In this document: one piece after another, positions 31,860-43,503 of the stretch
How positions within the stretch are numbered: position 1 is the first letter of the stretch
Layout: the number at the start of each line of letters is the position of its first letter
DNA from: Rhinopithecus roxellana
Taxonomy: Eukaryota; Chordata; Mammalia; Primates; Cercopithecidae
NCBI RefSeq assembly: GCF_007565055.1
Contig: NC_044554.1
Span: forward strand, 56,329,676 to 56,393,675
DNA length: 64,000 bases
Reading direction: 5' to 3'
The notes under the pieces: model-generated
Told to the model about the DNA's origin: nothing
The model's database searches: none
What the model saw: the letters and a program-made list of their open reading frames with translations, nothing else
Program-made: the position numbers and the translations under genes

Positions 31860-32923
31860 CTTTCCAAAGTCTGTTGGTATGGTCACTACAGATCTGTTAG
31901 TCGGTGTGTGCACAGACAGCAAAGCATGTAGTTGTGTTGTCTCCTTGTCTCCCAGTGATAAATCCATATAAAATTATACAAAAATGAGTAACAAAAAGAG
32001 ACAATTGGCTAACAAAGATGAAAGTTCAGCACACAAATGAAAAAGGATTGCGCTAGAAGTGAAACTCAAATCTGACATAAGTGGAGCTACAGAAGAAATT
32101 GCTGATGTTGGGAATGTGGATGCTCCCACCATTCAGGAGACACGAGATAGGCAGTAGAGGAACTTAGTGAAGGTGAACTGAGCGACATCAATGAGGAAAG
32201 TGTTGTGACAAAAAGCATGAAGTCATCCCAGGGAAAGTGACATCAGCAAAAACCTTCACATTAAAGGAATTCTTAAACATATTTTTTACATTGAAAACAT
32301 AAAGGATAAAATGTTGGAAGTTGATCCAAACTTAGAAGATTGGCAATTTTCCATGGCATCGAAAAGATGCTCACTCTATATCATAAGCTATAGCATGAGA
32401 AGGAAAAAGGCAAGCACTGTTCAAATTACTTTTGATAAGGTTTTCACAAAGAAATAAAACACTTTAATTTTCAAGGTTTCTACTATTTTAAGTCATGGTG
32501 TATTTCCTAAATACATTTTATCATAATATTTAAGTAAATAATGATTATTTTAAATTTATTATTTATCAGTTAATTTTATGAGATTTTATAATTTCATATT
32601 TAAAATTATATTTCTATAGTAATACAATTATTAATTATAATATAATCATTGAGAATGTAAATTGTTTTAACATTTTAATAAAAATGAAAAATTGTATAAG
32701 TTTATAAAGCATTAATAAGTAAATATTTAATCTATTGTTTTAATATTTCTCATTTTACTATGCATTTATAACTGACAGAGTTTTTCATGTTTCAACAATA
32801 ATTTTTTTAAGGATAAATGACAATCATGATTGTTTGCATCAGTTATTAAGATACTTTGTACAATTTTGGCTTGCATAGTCATTTTTATGGTCCTGTGCTA
32901 CTGTGCAAAGTGAGAATTGCCTG
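31860..32923 (+). mobile_element. Tigger-type (pogo) DNA transposon remnant
   Basis: Contains a Tigger transposase C-terminus and ends in 'gcaaagtgagaattgcctg' at 32923, a plausible terminal inverted repeat followed by TA (32924-32925), the pogo target. The 5' end is not resolved. The element is AT-rich between 32460 and 32800. Confidence 0.62.
31985..32456 (+). pseudogene. Tigger transposase C-terminal pseudogene
   Basis: In the plus strand, frame-shifted segments read 'SDISGATEEIADVGNVDAPT' and then 'IENIKDKMLEVDPNLE', ending in 'KKASTVQITFDKVFTKK' and a stop at about 32454-32456. The last motif matches the usual Tigger ending ('STVQTTLDKFFTKK'). The catalytic DDE core is missing, and frames are broken, so it is a fossil. 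A possible original start ('MSNKKRQLANKDESS' at about 31985) just upstream suggests an internally deleted copy. Confidence 0.62.
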
Positions 32924-33620
32924 TATTTAAAATTGTAATTAGCTTCCCCATCCCTACTTATCCCTTGGTACTGATTTTTTGGCATCTATATTTATCTCTT
33001 CTGTATCTGTGGTATTAATCTTCCTATTTCTAATTAATACAATTAATACACAACAATTGCCTTTTCTTGACTAATGAAGTAACTTTTCTTATTTTGACTA
33101 CCTATTCTCAAATTTTAATTTTAGGAATGATTCACTGACTCCTTACAGTGGTAGGATTTAGCTTTCTTTATCACGAATCTTATCCCTTGTTTGCCCTTGC
33201 ACCATCCTCTCAAAAATATTCAATTTTTGTTTCAGTCAATAGCTGGTGTTTGTATTATGGCTCCAGGAATTTTGCTTACTGCTTAGTCAAATAGTGTATT
33301 TTTGAATATATGTTCTCTTTCAATTTTTTGTGTGTTCCTGGGTTAAAAATTGCTTCATTCTTTTTAATTTGCTTACTTTCTGATAATCCCATCATAACAG
33401 TTTTTTTCCAGTGTTCCAATGGATTTCTCCAAAGCCTGTGAAAAATTTTCCAAAATTTCAAACCAATGAGGTAATCAATTGGATTATGGTTTTGTATTTT
33501 AAAGACTTCATTTCCACAGCCCTCCTTCATATACCTCTTTCTCATTCTATTTTCTCATTATTTTGTTTCCTCTTTCATTGTCTGTTTTATATTTTGAGGC
33601 AAATCATAAAGTGCATTAGA
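32924..33620. other. Unassigned sequence
   Basis: No repeat recognised. The 89-codon minus-strand frame at 33276-33545 has no known domain; the opposite strand is also partly open (33411-33626), typical of chance frames in AT-rich DNA. Confidence 0.45.
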
Positions 33621-33644
33621 CTTTAAGTGTATTTTAAGTGTACA

Positions 33645-33647
33645 ACA

Positions 33648-33679
<32 letters not shown>

Positions 33680-33684
33680 TGTGT
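33645..33684. repeat. (TG)n microsatellite
   Basis: About 18 TG units with one TATG interruption. Confidence 0.9.
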
Positions 33685-34111
33685 AAAAACACTTATGACC
33701 ATCACCCAGGTTAAGATGAAAATGACTTCCACCAGCAAAGCCTCATGTTCCCCATTCCTGGTCAATAACCACAACCCTCCCAAGGGTCCCGGCCCTAGGA
33801 CCCCTCTTCCCTCTCCACTAGGTAACTTCTATTTTGATCTCTACCACTTGAAATTTATTTAGATAAAATAATTTATTGTCTGGATTCTTTTGATCAATTA
33901 TATGTGAGATTCATCTCTATTATTGTATGCAAGAATACTTTCTTTTTGTATTGCTGTATAGTATTTTATTGATGGTATAGAAAATACTTTGTTGATCCAT
34001 TCTACTATTGATGGATAGTTGGGCAGTTTCCTGATTTTGCCAATATAAATGAACTTGCTAAGAACATTGTCTTATGTGACTTTTGGTTGACATTTGCGCT
34101 GGAAGCATCAC
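33685..34111 (-). mobile_element. Old L1M 3' end
   Basis: Antisense L1M/L1ME 3' UTR and ORF2 end: 'gaccatcacccaggttaaga', 'actaggtaacttctattttg', 'ctattgatggatagttgggc'. Confidence 0.68.
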
Positions 34112-34449
34112 TGATTTTTTGTCCATGCAACTATTGTAATTTAATGGATGATATATTTTATTTTTTAATGTATTTAGTTTAAAATTCATACACAGAATTT
34201 TCTACTGCATCCACAATTAGATGCATATGGTTAAGTCCACCATACTTACCAGTTTTATATAATACATTCAGGCATATTAACCACTGCGTTCCTCAGAGTT
34301 TGTTATGTATTTCTCTAATTTTACATAAAATAGTGGTGTGTGTCTTCACTACTGCTTTCTATTGTATCATATCAATGAACTATCCTCTTTTCTTTTTTCC
34401 TGGCTCTGCCTTTACAAAGTGACAATAGAAAGTTGATCTCAGAAATTAG
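34112..34449. other. Unassigned sequence
   Basis: Nothing recognised with confidence. Confidence 0.4.
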
Positions 34450-34783
34450 TGATATGGTTTGACTCTGTGTCTCTACCCAAACCTCATCTCAAATTGTAAT
34501 CCCACGTATCAGGGGAGTGACCTGATGGGAGGTGATTGGATCATGGGGGCAGTTCCCCATGCTGTTCTCATCATAGTGAGTGAGTTCTCATGAGATCTGA
34601 TGGTTTATAAGTGTTTGGCACTTCCCCCTTTGCTCACTGTCTCTCCTGCTGCCATGTAAGATGCGCCTTGCTTTCCCTTTGCCTTCTGCCAGGATTGTAA
34701 ATTTCCTGAGACCTTCACAGCATCGCAGAACTGGGAGTCAATTATACCTCTTTTCTTTATAAATTTCCCAGTCTCAGGCAGTT

Positions 34784-35251
34784 GTTGTCGTCGTTCTTCT
34801 TCTTCCTTCTTCTTCCTTCTTCCTTCTTCCTTCTTCCTTCTTCCTTCTTCCTCTTCCCCCTCCTCCTCCTCCTCCTCCTCCTCCTTCTTCTTCTTCTTCT
34901 TCTTCTTCTTCTTCTTCTTCCTCCTCTTCTTCTTCTTCTTCCTCCTCTTCTTCTTCCTCCTCCTCTTCCCCTCCCCTTTCCCCTTCCCCTTCCCCTTCTC
35001 ATCCTTCTTCTCCTTCTTCTTCTTCTTCTTTTTGAGCTGGAGTCTCACTGTGTTGCCCAGGCTGAGGCCTTGCTTCACTGAAACCTCCACCTCCTGGGTG
35101 CAAGCAATTCTTGTGCCTCAGCCTTCCAAGTAGCTGGGATTATAGGCACATGCCACCACGCCTGGATAACTTTTGTGTTTTTTAGTAGAGACAGGGTTTC
35201 ATCATGTTGGCCAAGCTGGTCTCGAACTCCAGGCCTCAAGCTATCCACTTG
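34784..35251 (-). mobile_element. 5'-truncated Alu with a giant polypurine tail
   Basis: The Alu body is 35034-35251 in reverse orientation and is 5'-truncated (it stops at the 'gatcc' of the left arm). Its tail, read on the plus strand, is the ~240-bp pyrimidine tract 34794-35033. The 10-bp target duplication at both outer edges shows that the tract belongs to this insertion and grew from its A-tail. Confidence 0.9.
34794..35033. repeat. ~240-bp (CTT/CCT)n homopyrimidine tract
   Basis: Mixed TTC, TTCC and TCC units with a single purine (A at 35001). The complementary strand is GAA/GGA-rich. Open frames over it (for example 34605-35090 minus, 34782-35081 plus) are low-complexity artefacts. 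Confidence 0.95.
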
Positions 35252-35292
35252 TCAGGCAGTTCTTTATAGCAGTGTGAAAATGGACTAACACA

Positions 35293-35934
35293 GTCAGTGT
35301 TTGGCTTTGGCTGTCATAATACTCAGAGTTATATTTTAATACTGAATTGATCTAGATTTTCATTGCTTTTAATTATCTTTTACTATTAAATATAAATCTA
35401 TGTATATATTAATGATTCTATTAAATACGTTTTTCCCTGTAGGCTCTCTTTCATGGAATAGAAAGATTACAAATAGAATAATAAATGAACATGTTTTTTG
35501 AAGACTGAAGTGTGCTGACTAATCACACTCATTTTCTATTTCACTCTACCAACAAGAGCAGAATCAGTTGAGACATACAGGTATCAAATAGAGGAATGAT
35601 CAAAGTATGTAACTTATTATTAGTAAAACAGCATTGGAAAATATGGCTTGTTCTGTGGTCAGCTATTATTTCCCAGGGAATTAAACTTACTCTTCCAAGA
35701 CTGCATTTTCCCCCAAATCCAGGTTACTGTCTGCCACAGGAAGTGATATGGAATTCTTGCATCTTAAAGCCAGGTTGCTCTAAGGGAGAGGGGAAATGCT
35801 AGCCGGGGTTATCTACTCATAGAGCCTTCTCTAAGGATGTCTGTCAGAGAGGTCCCTTCAGAGCAAGGCTGCAGGGCCAAAATCACCTACAGGACCATAG
35901 TAAAAATGTGGAGAGGAAAACTGTAATGTGGGTA
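35293..35934. other. Unassigned sequence
   Basis: Nothing recognised; the 68-codon frame at 35596-35802 has no known domain. Confidence 0.45.
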
Positions 35935-36150
35935 ATATTTACCTATGTTTACCATGTGCCAAGCACTATTCTAAGAACATTTACCTTTGTTAAAATATTT
36001 AATCTTTACAAAAACTCTACTTGATATCTCTATTTCCCAGGTGCATGAATGGAGGTGTACTAGGAGCATGTAACTGATCCAAGGTCCTGCTGCTAGTAAA
36101 TGGCTGAGCTGAGATTTCAACCCAGACTATGACCAAAATCTATAACACTT
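35935..36150 (-). mobile_element. MIR
   Basis: Reads as reverse-complement MIR: 'ccatgtgccaagcactattc', 'aatctttacaaaaactctac', 'aaatggctgagctgagattt'. Ancient mammalian SINE. Confidence 0.78.
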
Positions 36151-37414
36151 CTACAGTCTTTAGTGTATTTCTCTCCATAATTTGTTGAGTTTAATACATG
36201 GAAGTTGAGGTTGCAGCAGTGTCTCTCAAAGAAGAAGACCAGTTTCCACCTTTGGGGGCCATTACTTCAATATTCAACATTACTTCTTTGTCTATATTTC
36301 TGTGAGAAGTTCATCTTTTGACCCTCTCCATCTCACACCCAGGATTCTGAAATGGGTCTGGATGATACATCATTAATTACCTCAAAAATTGTCCTATATT
36401 CCAAAGCTGATGTTTCCTCAGTATTCCAATTCCCACTTCAGATATCTCCCTATCATTCTGCTGATCATAGCCCACTAGAGGTTATCCAACAAACACAAAT
36501 GACTCCATATAATTACTAGAAATTTGTTCATAAACATAAGAATATTCCCATATTATACAGTGTGAATCCTCTTCCATTTTTAAATTATCAAGGAAGAATT
36601 AGAGGCCAAAAATTTAATCTTGCTCTTGCAATTTAAAGTTTTAAGTAAAAATTATTAAATCCTTTAATTTAATTCATTCTTCAGGCCAGTTTCAGCCTTA
36701 GAAGAGGTTTTCCAGGTCCTGGTTGAGTTTGGGACCCTTAGTAGCACAGCCTTGGCTTCTATGTGAAAAGATGGGGGTTTCTTCCATATGTAAATCACTC
36801 AAACATACGTCTCTCATGGCCCCTGGTTTTTAAGTATTCCAATGAATTAAGAACTTAAATATTAATTTTCTTTCCTTGCCAAATTTCACTATTACAGAAT
36901 TACAAAATAAAGTGTGTATTTATACATACGCACACCCATACGTGTATGTATACATATGTATGTACTTATAAACACAGGTAGGGATAGAGTGAAAGAGCAA
37001 GAGGATAGCTTCTGCAGATGAAAGGCTTCCTTACATTTTAGGGGGACAAAAAGCAGATGAAGGAGTGGTTACTAACTTGCCTGAATATGAGTGACCTTGT
37101 AAGAAGAGAGTAGCTAGTTCTCCCTGCTCATCTGTAGAAGGTTTAGAAGTTGGAAGCATTGGTGCCAAAAAAAAGTTACAAGAAAGAAACAGAGCTAAAA
37201 GCAAAGGGATTTTGGAAAAACTTTAGAGTAAAAGTTTGTACCCTCTGCTCAGGTCTCCTCCTCTGCCACCTTCCAATACTGCTAGACAATCTTTAGGAAA
37301 ACAGGAAGTTTAGTCTCTGGAATAATGAATTCAGAAAGCCAGAGGACCAAGGGACATAGTAGAGACATAGGAATGTGAACATTTGGTCTGAGAAATTGTG
37401 TCATTCTACTTAAT
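36151..37414. other. Unassigned intergenic sequence
   Basis: No gene or clear repeat; a short TATG/TACG-rich patch lies at about 36920-36972. Confidence 0.5.
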
Positions 37415-37985
37415 GGGATATAACATACATAAGTACACCAATTTTAAATTATATGTTTATATATTTTCTATAAAAAATCTACATTGCACCATCCAGATCT
37501 AACTTACATAATATTTCCAACACCCTTCAGAAGACCTTTTATGCCCAGTCAATAGCTACCTCCTGTATTAACCACTAATCTGATTTCTGCTATCATAGAA
37601 TTATATTTCCATTTATGAATGAGATCTATGAACTTCTATGCATGGCTTCTTTTACTCTTTTATATCTATAGGAGTCTTCTACCTTGTTGCATGGAGCAGT
37701 AATTACATCTTTTATATTGCTGTATAATGTTCCATTATGAACGTAGCTCCCTTTAATTTCACATACTGCTGATGGATATTTACATGGATTGTATCCAATT
37801 TTTAGCTATTATTAATGTAACTACTATGAAAATTATTGCACATGTCTTTTTGTGGGCAAATGTATACATTTCTTATAAGTATGTACCTGGAAGAGAAATT
37901 GCTGGCTGTGGTATTGTGAACTATATATTTGGTCTTCTACTTGTTTCCTGGCATACAAATCCTAAAATCCTTAGAAACTCCAAAA
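37415..37985 (-). mobile_element. Old L1ME-type 3' end
   Basis: Antisense L1 3' UTR and ORF2 end: 'atgggatataacatacataa', 'tattgctgtataatgttcca', 'tgctgatggatatttacatg', 'gaagagaaattgctggctgt'. Confidence 0.68.
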
Positions 37986-38024
37986 TGATATCTTTTTGTA
38001 TACAAATGAATTGACTGATGGCTG

Positions 38025-38660
38025 GCAGCCCCTAGATAGCTTCAGAATGTGAGCTGGTCACCACAAAGACCCAGACAGGATTTGAAGGTTGGTACTTTCA
38101 GTCCCACCTCCAACATCCAGAGAGGAGAGAAGGGCCAAAAGTTAAATTGATCACATATAGCCAGTAGTTTAATCAATCATGCCTATGTAATGAAGCCTCC
38201 ATAAAAACCCAAAAGATAGAGTCTGGAGAGCTTCCAATGTGGAGGTTTCTGGAAGGCAGTGCACCCAGAGAGGGCCTGGAAGCTCCATTCCCTGTTCCCC
38301 ATGCCTCACCCTATGCATCTCTTCATCTGTGTCCTTTGTAATATTCTTTATAGGGCACCAGTAAATGTAAGTTTCCCTGAATTCTGTGAGCTGCTTTGGC
38401 AAATCAATTGAATCCAAAGAAGGGGTCATGGGAAGCCCAAGTTGAAGTCAAACAATCAGAATTTCCAGAGGCCTGAACTTGCTACTAGGACGCTTAGTCA
38501 GTCTCTGCTGCAGAACCCATTGCTTGCTCTGTGGTGGGGAGAATTTTCACCCCCAACTTTGGTCACAGAAGTCTTCTGTGTTAATTGCTGTGTGGTGTAA
38601 GAGCAGAGGAAAAAACTCACTGTGTGTTTTTTCTAGTCACACCAGCTCACAGAGCAGGCA
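38025..38660 (+). mobile_element. ERV-type LTR, family not named
   Basis: The order 'aatgaagcctccataaaaac', 'gtggaggtttctggaaggca', 'cctatgcatctcttcatctg', 'ctgtgagctgctttggcaaa' and a final 'aaaaaactcactgtgtg' matches a mammalian ERVL-like LTR I recognise but cannot name safely. No retroviral coding sequence is near it. Confidence 0.55.
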
Positions 38661-39924
38661 TATGTCTAGTTTTAGCAGATACCACAAACATTTCTAAAAA
38701 TTGTTTTTATCTATCTGTGCTCCCACTATACATGGATTAAAAATTAGAAAAATTATTTGATCATTATTTCTTCAGATAGTCCCTGTATTCAATTTCCTCT
38801 ATTAACTCAGCCTAGAATTCTTGTTAGATCTATTTGTGATTTTATCAGGCTATCCATATTTTATATATTTTTAAATATATTCAAGCCTTTCACCTTTCTG
38901 AACAGTATTCTGTGTAAGTTCCTTAATACTGTTCTCCAGTTATGGATACAATAACTGCAGTAAACTATTTCATTTAAAAATGATAAAAATGGGAGGCACA
39001 TAGGGTGACTGGCTCATAGCAGTTCTGAAACCCTGCTGAGCAAATATTGGCAGATGTTTCTCTTCTAAGCAGCTTCCTACTCAATTGTCCTTCATGACTC
39101 ATCTCCACTGCCTGCGGGTAAGGGGTCATATCTTTCCATCTTCCCTTTTATCCCTTTCTCAAGAGGGCACTGAAGAATATGCCCTTCTGCTGAACTGAGG
39201 CTTCCTTAGCTTCTTTTCTGCCAGCAAAATCTTGAGAACCTAAATGTGTTTTTACACATCAAAGAGCCGTTAGGCTAACATCACTTTTGCTAATAAGGCT
39301 TGCTCAGAAATTCTGTACATTTTCTATGTAGCAATTGGTTTCAGTCAGATGTATGGCAAAAACTATGCCTACAAGTGTCTAGATGTGATTCTTTCTTTAC
39401 ACTTAATTATGGGCAATTTGGATTTATCAGGCTTCTATGAGATCAGGCTCTTAAACTTTTTAAGGGCATTTTTTCCCCATTGAAAATACATTTAGAGGCC
39501 ATTTCAAAAACATTTAAAGTAGTTATTACAGCCACATGATTAATTTGGTACTTCTTCCAATGCCAAGTCTTCATAATTTGGTTAAGAAACAGTTTCATGT
39601 TTTCTGAAGTCTTTACATGCTGAATTCTGCTTTAAAGTTAGCCAGTTCTTTTTCTTTGCTCATTTCTTTCTTGTAGTAACTTATTTGAATTCACTAGATG
39701 AAAACAGCTTGTGCTTAATATTTCTGCCAAATATTTGCTATTACATAACACAGGTCACCATTTTTGAGTCTCCTAAAATAGTTCATTATAGCCTTCCACC
39801 TGTACCCAGAAATGATGACACATATTTTAGGGTTTTTACCCCACTTACAGTACCAAATTTGTATCAGTCAGCTAGTTTATTGTAACAAACATCCACAAAA
39901 CTAAGTGGCATATAACAACAAATA
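38661..39924. other. Mostly unassigned; L1M-like patch near 38740-38890
   Basis: 'ttatttcttcagatagtccc' and following bases look like antisense L1M ORF1, weakly. At 39860-39925 'aacaaacatccacaaaacta' could be the start of an LTR-type repeat. The rest is unassigned. Confidence 0.35.
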
Positions 39925-41477
39925 GCTATTTATTTTTAAATTTTTTAATTTAAATTTTTCTGGGTACATAATAGGCGTATGTATTTAAGGAGTACATGAA
40001 ATGTTTTGATATATGTGTGCAATGCAAACTCATCACATCAGAGTAAATGAGGTATCCATCCCCTCAAGCATTAGTTATTTTAAAATGTACAATTAAATTA
40101 TTTTTAACTATAGTCACCCTATTGTGCTAGCAAATACTAGTTCTTATTCATGTTTTCTAAATTTTTTGTACCCATTATGCATTCCCAGCCCCCCACCAGC
40201 TACCCTTCCCAGCCTCTGGTAACCATTCTTCTACTCTGTATCTCTATGAGCTCAACTGTTTTAATCTTTAACTCCCATGAATAAGTGAGAAGATGTACAG
40301 TTTGTCTTCCTGTACCTGGCTTATTTCACTATTTCACTTAACATAATGACTTCGAGCCAACTGTGTTATGCAAATAAAATAATCTCACTCTTTTTAATGG
40401 CTGAGTAGTAGTCCATTGTGTATTTGTACCACATTTTCTGTACCCATTCATCTGTTGATAGACACTTAGATTGTTTCCATATCCTGGGTATTGTGAACAG
40501 TGCTGCAACAAACATGGGAGTGCAGATATCTACTTGGTATCCTGATTTTCTTTCTTTTGGGTGGATACCTACAACACGGATTGCTGAATCATATGGTAGC
40601 TCTATTTCTAGTTCTTTGAGGAACCTTTAAGCTACTCTCTATCGTGGTTGTACTAATTTACATTTCCACCAACAGTGTACGAGGGTTCTCTTTCCTCCAC
40701 ATCCTCACAGCATTTGTGATCGCCTGATTTTGTATAAAAGCCATTCTAATTGAGATGAGATAATATCTCATTGCAGTTTTGATTTGCATTTCTCTGGTGA
40801 TCAACGATTTTGAACAGGTTTTCATATACCTATTCGCCATTTGTATCTCTTCTTTCGGAAATGCCTATTCAAATATTTTACCCATTCTTAAATCAGATTA
40901 TTAGATTTTTTCCTATAGAGTTGTTTTAGCTCCTTTTATATTCTGGTTATTAATCCCTCATTTGATTAGAAGTTTGCAAATATTTTCTTCCATTCTGTAA
41001 GTTGTCTCCTCATTTTGTTGTTTCCATGGCCTTGTAGAGGCTTTTTAACTTGATATGATTCTATTTGTCCATTTTTTGCTTTGGTTTTTTGTGCTTGTGG
41101 GGTACTACTCAAGAAATCTTTGCCAAGAGCAATGTTCTGGAAAGTTTCTCCAATGTTTTCTTTTGGTAGTTTCTTGTTTGAAGTCTAAGTCTTTAATTCA
41201 TTTTGATTTGATTTCTGTATATGGTGAGAGATAGGAGTCCAGCTTCATTCTTCTGCATATGGATATCCAGTTTTCCCACAACCGTTTGTTGAAGAGACTC
41301 TCTAGTCTCCAGTGCATGTTCTTGGCAATACTGTCAAACATACATTCACTATAGGTGTATGGATTTGCTTCAGGTTCTCTTTTCTGTCCCATTGGTCTAT
41401 GTGTCTGTTTTTAAGTGAGTATCATGCTCTTTGGGTTACTCTGGCTCTACAGTATAATTTGAAGTCATGTAATGTGA
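39925..41477 (-). mobile_element. Old L1 (L1MA/L1PB age), 3' UTR and ORF2 end, piece 1
   Basis: Antisense 3' UTR ('gggtacataataggcgtatg', 'gtcaccctattgtgctagca') and ORF2 C-terminus ('ctgttgatagacacttagat', 'gtttgttgaagagactctct'). It closely parallels the 15300-17040 copy. It stops at 41477, within ORF2, at a polypyrimidine tract. Confidence 0.86.
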
Positions 41478-41518
41478 TTCTTTCTTTCTTTCTTTCTTTT
41501 TCTTTCTTTCTTTCTTTC

Positions 41519-41571
<53 letters not shown>

Positions 41572-41587
41572 TTTCTTTCTTTCTCTT

Positions 41588-41623
<36 letters not shown>

Positions 41624-41699
41624 TCCTTCCTTCCTTCCTTCCTTCCTTCTTTCTTTCTTTCTTTTCCCTTCCTTCCTTCCTTCCTTCCTTTCTTTTTTT
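41478..41699. repeat. 222-bp (TTTC)n(TC)n(TTCC)n homopyrimidine tract
   Basis: Without a single purine: TTTC units, then (TC)n, then TTCC, TTTC and TTCC blocks, ending in the T-run of the adjacent L1 tail. The minus strand is pure purine. The 191-codon frame at 41312-41887 is an artefact of it. Confidence 0.95.
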
Positions 41700-43141
41700 A
41701 TTATACTTTAAGTTCTAGGGTACATGTGCACAACATGCAGGTTTGTTACATACATATACATGTGCCATGTTGGTGTGCTGCACCCATCAACTCATCAGCA
41801 CCCATCAACTCGTCATTTACATCAGTTATAACTCCCAATGCCATCCCACCCCCCTCCCCCCTCCCCATAATAGGCCCCAGTGTGTGATGTTCCCCTTGCC
41901 GTGCCCATGTGATCTCATGAGTGAGAACATGCGGTGTTTGGTTTTCTGTTCTTGCGAAAGTTTGCTGAGAATGGTGGTTTCCAGCTGCACCCATGTCCCT
42001 ACAAAGGACACGAACTCATCCTTTTTTATGGCTGCATAGTATTCCATGGTGCATATGTGCCACATTTTCTTAATCCAATCTGTCACTGATGGACATTTGG
42101 GTTGATTCCAAGTCTTTGCTATTGTGAATAGTGCCACAATAAACATACGTGTGCATGTGTCTTTATAGCAGCATGATTTATAATCCTTTGGGTATATACC
42201 CAGTAATGTGATGGCTGGATCATATGGTATTTCTAGTTCTAGATCCTTGAGGAATCGCCATACCGTTTTCCACCGTGGTTGAACTAGTTTACAATCCCAT
42301 CAACAGTGTAAAAGTGTTCCTATTTCTCCACATCCTCTCCAACACCTATTGTTTCCTGACTTTTTAATGATTGCCGTTCTAACTGGTGTGAGATGGTATC
42401 TCATTGTGGTTTTCATTTGCATTTCTCTGATGGCCAGTGATGACGAGCATTTTTTCATGTGTCTGTTGGCTGTATGAATGTCTTCTTTTGAGAAATATCT
42501 GTTCATATCCTTTGCCTACTTTTTCATGGGGTTGTTTTTTTCTTGTAAATTTGATTGAGTTCTTTGGAGGTTCTGGATATTAGCCCTTTGTCAGATGAGT
42601 AGATTGCAAAAATTTTCTCCCATTCTGTAGGTTGCCTTTTGACTCTGATGGTAGTTTCTTTTGCTGTGCAGAAGCTCTTTAGTTTAATTAGATCCCATTT
42701 GTCAATTTTGGCTTTTGTGGGCGTTGCTTTTGGTCTTTTAGACGTGAAGTCCTTACCCATGCCTATGTCCTGAATGCTGTTACCTAGGTTTTCTTCTAGG
42801 GTTTTTATGGTATTAGGTCTAACATTTAAGTCTCTAAATCATCTTGAATTAATTTTCGTATAAGGAGTAAGGAAAGGATCCAGTTTCAGCTTTCTACTTA
42901 CGGCTAGCCAATTTTCCCAGCACCATTTATTAACTAGGGAATCCTTTCCCCATTTCTTGTTTTTGTCAGGTTTGTCAAAGATCAGATGGCTGTAGATGTG
43001 TGGTATTATTTCTGAGGGCTCTGTTCTGTTCCATTGGTCTATATCTCTGTTTTGGTACCAGTACCATGCTGTTTTGGTTACTATAGCCTTGTAGTATAGT
43101 TTGAAGTCAGGTAGTGTGATGCCTCCAGCTTTGTTCTTCTT
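41700..43141 (-). mobile_element. 5'-truncated young L1, same orientation as the host L1
   Basis: 3' UTR with the doubled 'gatgggtgctgacgagtt'-type block, then about 1.2 kb of ORF2 ending at 'gatgcctccagctttgttct'. An 18-bp gap in the 3' UTR at about 41919 separates it from the other young copies. The truncation point matches the ORF2 position at which the older host L1 is interrupted. Confidence 0.9.
41940..43141 (-). pseudogene. L1 ORF2 C-terminal pseudogene
   Basis: ORF2 C-terminal codons occur in three separated open pieces: 42524-42760 ('DKWDLIKLKSFCTAKET'), 42300-42506 (with CWRGCGEIGTLLHC, the start of the Cys/His motif, then a stop) and 41826-42146 ('IAKTWNQPKCPSVTDWIKKM'). Small indels near 42530 and substitutions break the frame. 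It is more damaged than the 2690, 23727 and 54737 copies. Confidence 0.85.
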
Positions 43142-43239
43142 TTTGTGTGTGTGTGTGTTTTGCTCTGGGTAACTTTAGCTATTCTGGATCTTTTGTGGTT
43201 TCACAAAATTTTTAAGATTGTGGGTTTTTTGTTTTGATT
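43142..43239 (-). mobile_element. Old L1 (L1MA/L1PB age), ORF2, piece 2
   Basis: Resumes the host element: a short (TG)n at 43143-43158, then 'ttagctattctggatctttt' and 'gtggtttcacaaaatttt', the expected continuation of the sequence cut at 41477. Confidence 0.75.
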
Positions 43240-43503
43240 TGTTTTTTTGAGACAGGGTCTTGCTCTGTTACTCAGGCTGGAGTACAGTGGCATGATCTCA
43301 ACTCACTGCAACCTCCACATCCTAGACTCAGGTGATCCTCCCAGTTCAGTCTTCTGAGTAGCTGGGACTACAGGCATTTGCCCACCACACCCAGCTATTT
43401 TTTATTTTGTATTTTTTTTTTTTTTTTGTAGTGATGGGTTTTTGCCATGTTGCCCAGTCCCAAAGTGCTAGGACTACAGGTGTTAGCCACCACACCCAGC
43501 CAG
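43240..43503 (-). mobile_element. AluJ-like, internally deleted
   Basis: Reverse Alu ('gagacagggtcttgctctgt' to 'gttagccaccacacccagc') with many CpG losses and about 60 bp missing from the left arm between 'catgttgcccag' and 'tcccaaagtgct'. An internal T-run lies at 43410-43427. Confidence 0.88.

Larger units (their letters stand above)
34450..35292 (+). mobile_element. MSTA-type MaLR solo LTR, split by an Alu
   Basis: Starts 'tgatatggtttgactctgtg' and ends 'gaaaatggactaacaca', the limits of an MST/THE1 LTR; 'tggtttataagtgtttggca' and 'ctttataaatttcccagtct' favour MSTA. The LTR is interrupted at 34784-35251 by an Alu with the 10-bp duplication tcaggcagtt (34774-34783 and 35252-35261). No internal retroviral sequence is adjacent, so it is a solo LTR. 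Confidence 0.85.

Noticed and set aside
33276..33545. 89-codon minus-strand frame
   Set aside because: AT-rich chance frame; opposite strand also open; no domain.
34605..35090. Long Lys/Glu/Arg-rich and Leu-rich frames on both strands
   Set aside because: They are translations of the (CTT/CCT)n tract; both strands are open at once and the residues are low complexity.
41478..41699. CRISPR-like or satellite array
   Set aside because: Units are 2-4 bp with no spacers; it is a microsatellite.
41312..41887. 191-codon plus-strand frame rich in Phe, Leu and Ser
   Set aside because: Spans the 222-bp homopyrimidine tract and antisense L1 on either side; no start context or domain.
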